From: Amycolatopsis sp. CA-230715
Lineage (GTDB): Bacteria > Actinomycetota > Actinomycetes > Mycobacteriales > Pseudonocardiaceae
NCBI RefSeq assembly: GCF_018736145.1
Contig: NZ_CP059997.1
Span: forward strand, 7,191,501-7,255,500
Direction of reading: 5' to 3'
Length of the DNA: 64,000 nt
Both the position numbers and the translations under genes were made by a program. Each line of letters begins with the position of its first letter. Positions within the stretch are counted from its first letter, which is position 1. Positions 1-7,007 of this stretch are shown here, piece by piece. The notes below the pieces were generated by a model. It was not told where the DNA came from, did no database searches, and saw only the letters and a program-made list of their open reading frames with translations.

Positions 1-374
1 TACTCCCGCACCAGTCGTTGGAAGAGCGCGATCTCGCCGGGCATCCGCAGCCTCGCCCACGCGTCGTAGGCCGCTTTGTCCTCTTCGGACAGTGAGTCGT
101 ACTCGGGTGCCCTGCGATCGGTCGGCACGGTCCGATACCAGCGTTCGCGGCCGGTCGCGCGTTCGGGCCGCTCCTCGATGATCCCGGCCTCGGCCAGCAC
201 GCGCAGGTGGTAGCTCGTGGTGCCGGTGTTCTCGCCGAGCGCGTCGGCGATGGTCGTGGAGTTCGCTTCTCCGTGCTTGCCCAGCTCCTGCAGGATCCTC
301 GCGCGCCGCGGGTTCGCGAGCGCTTTGAGCGCCTTGCCGTCACTGGTCACCCGGCGGGGCGGGGTCTTCGCCAT
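1..374 (-). CDS. ArsR-like winged-helix regulator (3' end cut by window edge)
   Basis: The minus-strand frame opens at an ATG (374) and runs off the left edge, giving about 124 residues. The start reads MAKTPPRRVTSDGKALKALANPRRARIL, followed by a helix-turn-helix and wing (TTIADALGENTGTTSYHLRVLAEAGIIEER), as in ArsR/HTH_20 regulators. The C-terminal part is rich in charged residues (DSLSEEDKAAYDAW). No cluster of Cys or His that would suggest metal sensing is visible in the part seen. It is divergent from a small membrane-protein gene, with an inverted repeat between them, so autoregulation and control of that gene are likely. The family call is firm; the ligand is unknown. Confidence 0.8.
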   Translation of the reverse strand, partial: MAKTPPRRVTSDGKALKALANPRRARILQELGKHGEANSTTIADALGENTGTTSYHLRVLAEAGIIEERPERATGRERWYRTVPTDRRAPEYDSLSEEDKAAYDAWARLRMPGEIALFQRLVRE

Positions 375-401
375 GACCAGCACCGTACCCCATGGGCCGA
401 G

Positions 402-440
402 AAAGTTCTGCACAAAAAAGCTTGCAGAAAAAGTTCTGCA
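402..440. promoter_or_regulatory. Operator of the ArsR-like regulator (inverted plus direct repeat)
   Basis: A perfect 7-bp inverted repeat, tgcagaa (423-429) and ttctgca (434-440), is separated by 4 bp. The right half recurs as the 11-bp direct repeat aaagttctgca at 402-412 and 430-440, exactly 28 bp apart. It lies between the divergent starts at 374 and 479, where an ArsR-type repressor would bind. The function is inferred from position and symmetry. Confidence 0.6.
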
Positions 441-478
441 ACTCTATCGTGGTCGGCAGGGGACACACAGGAGGAGAC

Positions 479-907
479 ATGGCAGTACTGACGGTGGCCC
501 GGCGCACGCGCCTGGGGCCTCGGGGGATCGCCGCGCGCACCTGGGCGCCGCGCGTGCTCGGCGGCGTGGCGGCGGCGATGGTGCCGTGGGTGGTGGTGCT
601 GCAGCAGACTTTGCCCGCCACTACCGTCGTGCGGCACTGGCAGGCGGTGTGGGTCGGGCTCGACCTGATGATCGCGCTGGGCTGCGCGGTGACGGCCGTG
701 CTCTACGGCAGGGGAGACCGGCGGGCGGCGCTGAGCGCGTCGGCGGTCGCCGCGCTCGCGGTCATGGACGCGTGGTTCGACGTGCTCACCGCGCAGGCGG
801 GCGGTGAGCTCGCGCTGGCGCTCGCCTGCGCGGTTCCGGAGCTTTCGCTGGCCGGGTTCTGCGCGGCGATCGCGCTCCGCGATTCACGCGAGGCGACCTT
901 CGCCTGA
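479..907 (+). CDS. Small integral membrane protein
   Basis: This 142-aa protein starts at an ATG preceded by a strong aggagg-type ribosome site. It has about four hydrophobic segments (VLGGVAAAMVPWVVVLQQ, VWVGLDLMIALGCAVTAVLY, ALSASAVAALAVMDAWFDVL, LALACAVPELSLAGFCAAIAL), so it should span the membrane four times. I do not recognise a named family. Its divergent arrangement with the ArsR-like gene across a shared operator suggests it is the regulator's target. Its 3' end overlaps the end of the convergent IclR gene by 24 bp. Confidence 0.75.
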   Translation: MAVLTVARRTRLGPRGIAARTWAPRVLGGVAAAMVPWVVVLQQTLPATTVVRHWQAVWVGLDLMIALGCAVTAVLYGRGDRRAALSASAVAALAVMDAWFDVLTAQAGGELALALACAVPELSLAGFCAAIALRDSREATFA

Positions 908-1666
908 GGACGCGGGCGCGAGGCCGATCGAAGAAACCCGGCGAGCCGCGTTCACCGTGGCGTCGACGAAGTCGCGGAGGTGCTCGCCGCTGAACCGCGT
1001 GGTGGGACCGGCGAGGGCGAGCGCGGCCACGACCTTGCCCTCCCGGTCCCGCACCGCCGCCGCCACGCTCGACGCGCCGATTTCGCGCTCGCCGTGGCTC
1101 ACCGAGTACCCGTCTTCGCCCGCCTGCCGAGCCTGCCTGGACAGCTCGCCGACCAGGTCCTCGCCGTGGGGCGAGGTCGCGGAGACGCGGCGCAGGAACT
1201 CGTCCTCGGCCCCGGCGAGCAGCACCTTGCTCGCCGCGCCCGACCACAGCGGCAGTTCGTCGCCGACCGGCACCACGTGCCGGATGGTCCGCGGCCCCTC
1301 GTGCTGCGCGACGCACACGCGGTGCACGGTGCTGCGGACGTAGAGGTTGACGGTTTCACCGCACCGCGTGGACAGCGTCGCCATCGCCTCCAGCACCGGC
1401 CCGGGGAGGTCCCATGCGGTGTGCGCGAGCCTCGCCCAGCGCAGGAGGCCGGGACCGACCGTGATCATGCCGTCCTCGCCGGACCACAGCATCCCGCGCT
1501 GCTCGCACGTCGCCACGAGCCGGATCACCGTGGTCTTCGGCAGCCCGCTGGCGCTGGTCAGCTCCCGCACGGTCCAGGCGCGCCGGTCCTCGGTGAACAG
1601 CCCGAGCAGGTCGATCGCGCGCAACACGCTCCGGACGCCGTTCTCGTCGTGCTCGCCCTCCGTCAT
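884..1666 (-). CDS. IclR family transcriptional regulator
   Basis: The protein is about 260 aa. The N-terminal winged helix (SVLRAIDLLGLFTEDRRAWTVRELTSASGLPKTTVIRLVATCEQRGML) is followed by the IclR effector domain (for example TVNLYVRSTVHRVCVAQHEGP and VLLAGAEDEFLRR), at the family's usual length. I chose the ATG at 1666 because GGGGTGG sits just before it; a GTG at 1675 in frame is possible. It lies 84 bp downstream of the isomerase gene on the same strand, with an inverted repeat before it, so it probably controls the adjacent sugar-type catabolic genes. The effector cannot be read from sequence. Confidence 0.85.
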   Translation of the reverse strand: MTEGEHDENGVRSVLRAIDLLGLFTEDRRAWTVRELTSASGLPKTTVIRLVATCEQRGMLWSGEDGMITVGPGLLRWARLAHTAWDLPGPVLEAMATLSTRCGETVNLYVRSTVHRVCVAQHEGPRTIRHVVPVGDELPLWSGAASKVLLAGAEDEFLRRVSATSPHGEDLVGELSRQARQAGEDGYSVSHGEREIGASSVAAAVRDREGKVVAALALAGPTTRFSGEHLRDFVDATVNAARRVSSIGLAPASSGEGRLA

Positions 1667-1688
1667 CGCTGCCACCCCCGTGTGCGGT

Positions 1689-1708
1689 CGGTAGCGGGTG
1701 CGCTACCG
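1689..1708. promoter_or_regulatory. Probable IclR operator
   Basis: A perfect 7-bp inverted repeat, cggtagc (1689-1695) and gctaccg (1702-1708), is spaced by 6 bp. It lies directly upstream of the IclR gene in its short 5' gap, which fits autoregulation. There is no other support. Confidence 0.45.
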
Positions 1709-1750
1709 AGAATCGCAGCCAACCAGCCGGGTGGGCGGACCGCAAGCGGT

Positions 1751-2566
1751 TCACCCCGCGACGTGATCGCGGTAGGCGCGGATGACCTTCGCGAGCACCT
1801 CGTCGCCGGGTTGCCGCCACAGTTCGGCGTTGAACACCTCGACTTCGATCGGCCCGGTGTACCCGGCCGCCTCCACGCGGGCGCGGAGCATGCGGTGATC
1901 GATCGGGCCGTCCCCTGGCAGCGCCCTGCCGAGCAACGGGTCGGGGAGCGGGACCAGTTGGTCGCACACGTGGAACCCGGCGATCCGGCCCGCCGCGGCG
2001 GCGATGCTCTCCGCCAGGCGCGGATCCCACCAGACGTGGAACTCGTCGACGACCACTCCGACCGCGTCGGCGGGGTGCTCCGCCGCGATCGCCAGCGCCT
2101 GATCCACAGTGGACAGCACGGAGCGTTCCGCGCACTGCATGGGGTGCAACGGTTCCAGCCCGAGCACGACGCCCCGCTCGCGCGCGAGCGGGGCGAGTTC
2201 GCCCACCGCGTCGGCGACCCGCTGGCGCGAGGCGGCGAGATCGTTGCCCGCGATCCCGCCGACGACGAGCACGAGCACCCCCGCGCCGAGCCTGGCGGCT
2301 TCGCCGATGGCCTCCTTCGTCATCGCCACACCGTCCACAGGGGACCCGTCCGGTTCGACACCGGTGAGGAAACCGCCGCGGCACAAAGAAGACACGCCGA
2401 CGCCGTGCTCGCGCACCAGCCTCGCCGCTTCGTCGACGCCGACCTCGGCGACCTTGTCCCGCCACAGGCCGATCCAACCGACGCCCGCTTCGGCGCATCC
2501 CCGCACCGCCTCGGGCAGCGACCAGGCCTTCGTGGTGATCTGGTTCAGGCTCAACCGATCCATCAC
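1751..2566 (-). CDS. Sugar phosphate isomerase/epimerase family (xylose-isomerase-like TIM barrel)
   Basis: This 271-aa protein has the AP-endonuclease-2/xylose-isomerase-like barrel pattern: LSLNQITTKAWSLPEAVRGCAEAGVGWIGLWRD at the start, GLEPLHP (a strand-end Glu) near residue 150, and VGVVVDEFHVWWDP and GPIEVEVFNAELW in the C-terminal half. The Glu, Asp and His residues at strand ends would bind a divalent metal. The ATG start overlaps the stop of the upstream DUF993 gene (4 bp), so the two are co-translated. The substrate is probably a keto-sugar or inosose-like compound; this is inference from neighbours. Confidence 0.8.
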   Translation of the reverse strand: MMDRLSLNQITTKAWSLPEAVRGCAEAGVGWIGLWRDKVAEVGVDEAARLVREHGVGVSSLCRGGFLTGVEPDGSPVDGVAMTKEAIGEAARLGAGVLVLVVGGIAGNDLAASRQRVADAVGELAPLARERGVVLGLEPLHPMQCAERSVLSTVDQALAIAAEHPADAVGVVVDEFHVWWDPRLAESIAAAAGRIAGFHVCDQLVPLPDPLLGRALPGDGPIDHRMLRARVEAAGYTGPIEVEVFNAELWRQPGDEVLAKVIRAYRDHVAG

Positions 2567-3720
2567 CGCACGCCCGCGGTTTCCAGCAGCGGCCGCATCC
2601 GCGCCACCGCGAGCTCGGGGTCCGGCAGCACCCCGGCGGCGTCGGCGAGCCGGAGCACCTCGGCCAGGTGCACGATCGACCGCGCCGATTCGAGACCGGC
2701 GACCATCCGGAAGTGGTCCTGGTGCCCGGAAAGGTAGGCGAGCAGCACCACGCCGACCTTGTAGTGCCGGGTCGGCGCGCGGAAGATCTCGCGCGCCAGT
2801 GCCACCGTCGGGTCGAGCAGCGCGTGGAAGCCCGCCGTGTCCCCGTAATCCAATGCGGCCAGTGCGGCACCGGCCACCGGGGCGATCGGGTCGAAGATGC
2901 CGAGCAGCGCTTCGGAATGCCCCCGGTCGTCCCCGGCGATCAGCTTCGGGTAGGAGAAGTCGTCACCGGTGTAGCACGCGACCCCGTCCGGCAGTGCACG
3001 GCGGAACTCCGTTTCCACCCCGGCGTCGAGCACGGACACCTTCACCCCGGCGAGCACCGGCGCGTGGTCGGCGCACAGGTTCGCCAGTTCGCGCGCCGCG
3101 TCGCGCACGTCGTGATGACCCCAGTAGCCCGAGAGCGCGGGATCGAACTGCTCGCCGAGCCAGTGCAGCAGCACCGGTCCGTCTACATCGGACAGCAGCT
3201 TGCCGTAGGCAGACCGGTAGTCGGCGGGGCCGGTGGCGGCCGCGGCGAGCGCCCTGCTCGCCATCACCACCGGCGTAGCGCCCGCGCCGAGCACGAAGTC
3301 GAGCTGGTCGCGCCACGCCGAGACCACTTCGTCCACTGTGGACAACCCTGGCGGAAGCTGGTCGGTGCCGACCCCGGCCACCCAACGCCCTCCGCCGTCG
3401 CGGGCTGCTTCGCCGGTGCGGCGGATCAGTTCGCGGGTGGTCGTCCAGTCCAGTCCCATCCCGCGCTGCGCGGTGTCCATCGCTTCGGCGACCCCGAGTC
3501 CGCAAGACCACAGGTGGTGCCGGAAGGCCAGCGTAGCGTCCCAGTCGAGGACCACCTCGTGCGCGGGATCGCCCGCGGCGAGCGGATCGGCCACCACGTG
3601 CGCCGCGGCGTAGGCGATCCGGGCACCCGGCGGCGACGACGGGGGTGCGGGCGGGCGCGCTCCCGACGGCGCCCACGGCGCGAGCGTGCCGTCGCGACGG
3701 GGGAGCCGAAGTGCGGTCAT
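2563..3720 (-). CDS. DUF993 / dihydrodipicolinate-synthase-like protein
   Basis: The product is 385 aa, beginning MTALRLPRRDGTLAPWAP. The pattern ARIAYAAAHVVADPL, VLDWDATLAFRHHLWSCGLGVAEAMDTAQRGMGLDW and GVGTDQLP matches the DUF993 family, which is annotated as DapA-like aldolase/lyase and usually sits beside Gfo/Idh dehydrogenases and TIM-barrel isomerases. The start at 3720 was chosen over longer in-frame options because the family begins there and a GAAAGCGCTTTC operator lies just upstream. It is the first gene of the DUF993-isomerase-IclR run. The reaction is not established for this protein. Confidence 0.75.
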   Translation of the reverse strand: MTALRLPRRDGTLAPWAPSGARPPAPPSSPPGARIAYAAAHVVADPLAAGDPAHEVVLDWDATLAFRHHLWSCGLGVAEAMDTAQRGMGLDWTTTRELIRRTGEAARDGGGRWVAGVGTDQLPPGLSTVDEVVSAWRDQLDFVLGAGATPVVMASRALAAAATGPADYRSAYGKLLSDVDGPVLLHWLGEQFDPALSGYWGHHDVRDAARELANLCADHAPVLAGVKVSVLDAGVETEFRRALPDGVACYTGDDFSYPKLIAGDDRGHSEALLGIFDPIAPVAGAALAALDYGDTAGFHALLDPTVALAREIFRAPTRHYKVGVVLLAYLSGHQDHFRMVAGLESARSIVHLAEVLRLADAAGVLPDPELAVARMRPLLETAGVR

Positions 3721-4058
3721 GAGCTGCCCTCCGCGTGTGAAAGCGCTTTCTCGGTCCACCGTAGGCCACTGTGGTGGCGGTTGACAAGAGTGCTCTGTCG
3801 GGCCGGGGAGTTCGACGCCGGGTGGCATGGGTGCGGTTGCCTTGGGCACGGGGCTTGCATGCGGGGGCCGGGTCGCCTGCCGGGAGTTTCGTCGATCTCT
3901 CCCGTGATCAACTCTCGTGCCGACACAGGACGGGTGACATGGTGTTGTCCATGCGAGGCGGGGCTTCGCGAACCCGGAAACCGTCCGGGTCCTACCCGTA
4001 TTCGCAGCCATCGACTGGTGAATTCAGTTGCTGGCCGACTGAGCAAAGGAGATATCTG
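3721..4058. other. 338-bp intergenic region between DUF993 and the peptide gene
   Basis: It holds the LacI-type operator at its left end (3739-3750). The right end has a good ribosome site for the peptide gene (aaaggaga, about 4045-4052). In between I see no convincing gene, terminator or sigma-70 promoter pair. A TTGACA occurs at 3781 but has no matching -10 element. The promoter of the peptide cassette presumably lies here. Confidence 0.5.
3739..3750. promoter_or_regulatory. LacI-family operator upstream of DUF993
   Basis: The 12-bp perfect palindrome gaaagcgctttc matches the classical LacI/GalR half-site pattern. It shares its gaaagcgc core with the two operator copies in front of the Gfo/Idh gene at 8111-8136. 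The LacI regulator encoded at 7008-8036 is therefore the likely repressor of both transcription units. Confidence 0.6.
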
Positions 4059-4139
4059 ATGACCTTGAAGAAGACGGAGCCGAAGCCGGTCAAGATTTCG
4101 CTGAACGCTCCGTACAACCGCCCGTTCGCTGGGAACTGA
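4059..4139 (+). CDS. 26-residue peptide, possible RiPP precursor or signal peptide
   Basis: This short gene has an ATG eight bases after a clear aaaggaga ribosome site and ends in TGA at 4137-4139. The N-terminal half is Lys/Pro-rich (MTLKKTEPKPVKIS). The C-terminal part is LNAPYNRPFAGN, in which NAPY and NRPF form two tandem copies of N-x-P-aromatic. There is no Cys and no hydrophobic signal sequence, so it is not a Sec-exported peptide or a Cys-based lanthipeptide. It is followed at once by a 15-bp hairpin, then a TPR-protein gene and an MFS exporter gene. I do not recognise the family. A RiPP precursor or a processed signalling peptide fits best, both by inference. A longer in-frame opening from 3771 has no ribosome site and is unlikely. 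Confidence 0.55.
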   Translation: MTLKKTEPKPVKISLNAPYNRPFAGN

Positions 4140-4150
4140 TCCGTGTCACG

Positions 4151-4185
4151 TGGGTGCGGCGGCCATGCGGTGGCCGCCGCACCCA
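4151..4185 (+). terminator. Hairpin after the peptide gene (terminator/attenuator)
   Basis: A perfect 15-bp stem runs 4151-4165 with 4171-4185, around a 5-base loop, starting 12 bp after the peptide stop codon. No U-run follows. It is therefore better seen as a partial terminator or mRNA-stabilising hairpin that lets the peptide message exceed that of the downstream TPR and MFS genes. Confidence 0.55.
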
Positions 4186-4222
4186 CTTCGTCCATCGGTT
4201 TGATCATCTTGAGGAGGGTTCC

Positions 4223-5782
4223 GTGCGAACTGTTCGCTTCGTGGCAAATCGTGGACTGGCGACCCATACTTTGCTCAAGGTTCTGCTGCGCGAAGCTGAT
4301 TTCGTTCCGCAGACTGCGCGTGAACGTCTCGCTCTTCGATTCCTTTATCCACTTGACAGCACGTACAGGGTGGCGGCTGACGAGGTCAGCATGTCTGATG
4401 GGGCGGAGTTCGCGGAACAGATTCGGTTCTTCTCGGTCGAACGGTGCCGACGACATCTACGGCTGCTGGCTGAGCGCGTGGTAGGGACTCTCGGGCCGGT
4501 CCGAGTGGAGATCGACAACGCGGTCGTACTGGACGGGGCGTCGCAAGACTTCGTGCGAACGGTGAGCCGTTCAGGAATCGAACTCGAGTTCGTACTACAC
4601 GGCCGTGAAGGAATTCCTGGCGACGCGGCGGTGGTGAGTTATGTCTCGACCGGCAAAGAAGCTTTGGTGCACCGTCTGGTCTCTCGATCCGGCCCGCTGG
4701 GATCGGAGGACCGAGCGCAGGTTCAGGAGGCGGCGGAATGCTATTTGAATGTCGGCGACGGATGGTCGGTTGTTCCGCTGTGCACTCGGTTACTCGACGA
4801 GTCCGACGACGCCGAGTTGCATCGAATGATGGGTATTGCGCTTCTTCTGCTGGGCAGGAATCACGAAGCTGAGGCGTATTACCTGTTGTGGAGGTCGCAC
4901 GGTCCTCGCGCGCGGGCAAACGCCGATTACGCGCTCGCTATGCTCTACGCCAGACACCACGCGAATCACCTGCGCAGCCTGGACAAGGCGGAGGCCTATC
5001 TGGAGGAGTCGTATACCATCCTGCAGGAGTTGCCGGCCGATGACGCGCAGCAGCGCACCTTCGACCAGGTTTTCAACCGCAACGGTCTTGCCCTCGTCGA
5101 ATACAAACGAGGTCTGGTGGGGCAAGCCGCACGTCGTGTACAGGTCGGTATCGACATGTTGTTGAGCGAGACCCCGCGGGATGCCTTGCACAAGGCTGTA
5201 CTCATCTACAACGTGGCTTTGTGCTACCAAACGCTAGGGAAGCTGTCTCAGGCTCGCGCCACGTTCAGCGAACTCCTCCGCCACGACCCGAGAATGCCCG
5301 ACTACCATCTCGAGTTGGCCCGAGTGCATCTGGCGTTACACGACCCGATAGCAGCTCAGGAGAGTATCGACGCCGCAATCGCCCTGGACGAGGCCATTTC
5401 CGAGGCGCACAGTCTGCGCGGATATGCGTTGGCGAAACAGGGACGTACCGATGAGGCGATCGCTGCCTTGCGACGTGCGTTCCGGCTCGACGAATCGTCC
5501 TCAGCCTACGCTTATGATCTGGCCTATCGCCTCAACGAGGCGGCACGGCTCGACGAGGCTCTGCAGGTGCTGAACACCCATATCCGACATGTCGGCGCTG
5601 GAGAGGTGTCCCCGGACATGTGGAGTCTGCGAGCGGAAATCGTCAGCCATGTCACGGGCCTCGAAGCAGGCCGCGACATCCTGCGAGAAGCACTCGAAAT
5701 CCATCCTGACAACAGCGACTTGCGCGACAATCTCGCGACGATGGAGACGGCGCTGAGCGACAGCGGTGTCCCAGCGTCGTGA
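4223..5782 (+). CDS. Tetratricopeptide-repeat protein of the peptide cassette
   Basis: The 519-aa product starts at GTG (4223) after a gaggaggg ribosome site. Residues of about 1-180 form a non-TPR domain. It contains an acidic strand (VRVEIDNAVVLDGASQDF) that resembles a Walker B segment, but no P-loop is present. From about 190 to the end there are repeated TPR-like helices (for example PDYHLELARVHLALHDPIAAQESIDAAIALDEAISEAHSLRGYALAKQGRTDEAIAALRRAFRLD). TPR solenoids bind peptides, so the 26-residue product is a natural ligand. Codon use is less G/C-biased than in neighbours, and it carries two TTA codons (4790, 5336) plus ATA codons. The stop overlaps the MFS start. The biochemical role is unknown. 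Confidence 0.75.
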   Translation: MRTVRFVANRGLATHTLLKVLLREADFVPQTARERLALRFLYPLDSTYRVAADEVSMSDGAEFAEQIRFFSVERCRRHLRLLAERVVGTLGPVRVEIDNAVVLDGASQDFVRTVSRSGIELEFVLHGREGIPGDAAVVSYVSTGKEALVHRLVSRSGPLGSEDRAQVQEAAECYLNVGDGWSVVPLCTRLLDESDDAELHRMMGIALLLLGRNHEAEAYYLLWRSHGPRARANADYALAMLYARHHANHLRSLDKAEAYLEESYTILQELPADDAQQRTFDQVFNRNGLALVEYKRGLVGQAARRVQVGIDMLLSETPRDALHKAVLIYNVALCYQTLGKLSQARATFSELLRHDPRMPDYHLELARVHLALHDPIAAQESIDAAIALDEAISEAHSLRGYALAKQGRTDEAIAALRRAFRLDESSSAYAYDLAYRLNEAARLDEALQVLNTHIRHVGAGEVSPDMWSLRAEIVSHVTGLEAGRDILREALEIHPDNSDLRDNLATMETALSDSGVPAS

Positions 5783-6969
5783 TCCGCCCCGGGGCCGCGA
5801 TGGTGCGGTTGATGCTCGCGCATCTACTGCTCTACAGCGGTATGTCCCTGTCGAAGACCACGTGGTCGCTGTACCTCGATCAGAAACACGCCTTACCACT
5901 GCTGGCCGTCACCTACACCGCTATGGCCGTTACGGGTGTTGCAGGTGCCGCAGTCACAGGCTGGCTCGTGGATCGGGTCGGGGTCGCCGGTGTGATCTCG
6001 GTGGGGAGCGTGATCTACGCTGCCGGGTTGCTGCTACGGCTGCAGCACACCAGTTGGCTGCTCGCGGTCGTCAACGGAGTCGTCATGGGTATCGGTGCGT
6101 CGGTGCTGACTACTTGCTTGCGGCCATGGTTGGTGCAGATAACCGACGACGACACCCGGCCTCGTGCCGTGTCGTATCGCACCGCGACCACCGATATCGG
6201 AATTGCACTGGGATCCGCGCTGCTCACCCCGCTGCTGCTGTTCACCCCGGACACGCACACCGGTTACGTCGCCGGCCTTGTGCTGCCCGCACTCATCATC
6301 GGCGCCATCGCCGTCCTACGACCTCGTCATCTGCTCAAACCTCGGAACACGGACACCTCGGGAACCGGCCCCTCGGCAGTTCCCAAGCCCATGGCAATGG
6401 GGGTTCTTGCGCTGGGTCTGCTTTCCGGATTCGGCCTGAGCATGCTGGTGCCCTACGCCCCCCTCATCCTCAACCGAGCCGATATCACGCCGAGCCTCGT
6501 CGGCTTGAGTATGAGCGGACTCGCCGTGATCCGGGTCCTGGTCGCGGTCATCGCCGGACACTTCGACCGCAAACGCCATCGGCTCACCGGTCTCGTCGCC
6601 GCCGAGCTGTCCATCGCCGCGGCGTGTCTGAGCACCGCCCTCCTCCGCATCCCTCTGGCCACGGTGCTTTTGCTGACGCTCGTCTACGCCGGACTGGCCG
6701 TCGCCGCCTACAGCGAAGAGCTGATCCAGGCAGACCTTTTCCCCGAACACCTCCGCGGCCGGCTCTTCGGTTTGTCCTCCAGCGGGTTCCTGGCAGGGGA
6801 CGCCCTCGGCGGGCTCACCGGCGCGCTCATCCTCGCGCACACCGACGTGACCGGACTCCTGGTCACGTGCGCCGCTGCCGCGCTCCTCACGGCCTGCGCC
6901 TACCCCCTGTTCGTCAATCGTATGCGTGCTCAGGCTGCGGCAGGGAAAGGGAGAGCGCCCGAACGCTGA
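5779..6969 (+). CDS. MFS transporter, likely exporter of the peptide cassette
   Basis: This 396-aa protein has about 12 membrane segments in two halves, joined by a short loop (RPRHLLKPRNTDTSGTGPSA). Features include GWLVDRVGVAG near the family's motif-A position in the first half and GHFDRKRHRL at the matching place in the second. The GTG start overlaps the TPR gene stop (gtga), so the two are translationally coupled. A TTA codon lies at 5893. Given its place at the end of the peptide-TPR unit, it probably exports the mature peptide or confers self-resistance; substrate assignment is inference. Confidence 0.8.
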   Translation: MIRPGAAMVRLMLAHLLLYSGMSLSKTTWSLYLDQKHALPLLAVTYTAMAVTGVAGAAVTGWLVDRVGVAGVISVGSVIYAAGLLLRLQHTSWLLAVVNGVVMGIGASVLTTCLRPWLVQITDDDTRPRAVSYRTATTDIGIALGSALLTPLLLFTPDTHTGYVAGLVLPALIIGAIAVLRPRHLLKPRNTDTSGTGPSAVPKPMAMGVLALGLLSGFGLSMLVPYAPLILNRADITPSLVGLSMSGLAVIRVLVAVIAGHFDRKRHRLTGLVAAELSIAAACLSTALLRIPLATVLLLTLVYAGLAVAAYSEELIQADLFPEHLRGRLFGLSSSGFLAGDALGGLTGALILAHTDVTGLLVTCAAAALLTACAYPLFVNRMRAQAAAGKGRAPER

Positions 6970-7007
6970 CGAGCGCTCATCGAAGCGGATGCGCGGGCGC
7001 ACATCTT

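Noticed and set aside
980..2737. Long open plus-strand frame over the IclR, isomerase and DUF993 genes
   Set aside because: It is antisense to genes with clear family motifs, has low-complexity Arg/Ala/Gly composition, and reflects the G+C bias of the third codon position.
3781..3786. TTGACA as -35 of the peptide cassette promoter
   Set aside because: No -10-like hexamer lies 16-18 bp downstream, and the distance to the gene is 270 bp.
4059..5782. RRNPP-type quorum sensing (peptide plus TPR regulator)
   Set aside because: Not excluded, but the TPR protein's N terminus has no visible helix-turn-helix and the peptide lacks a Sec signal, so a classical RRNPP pair is not supported.
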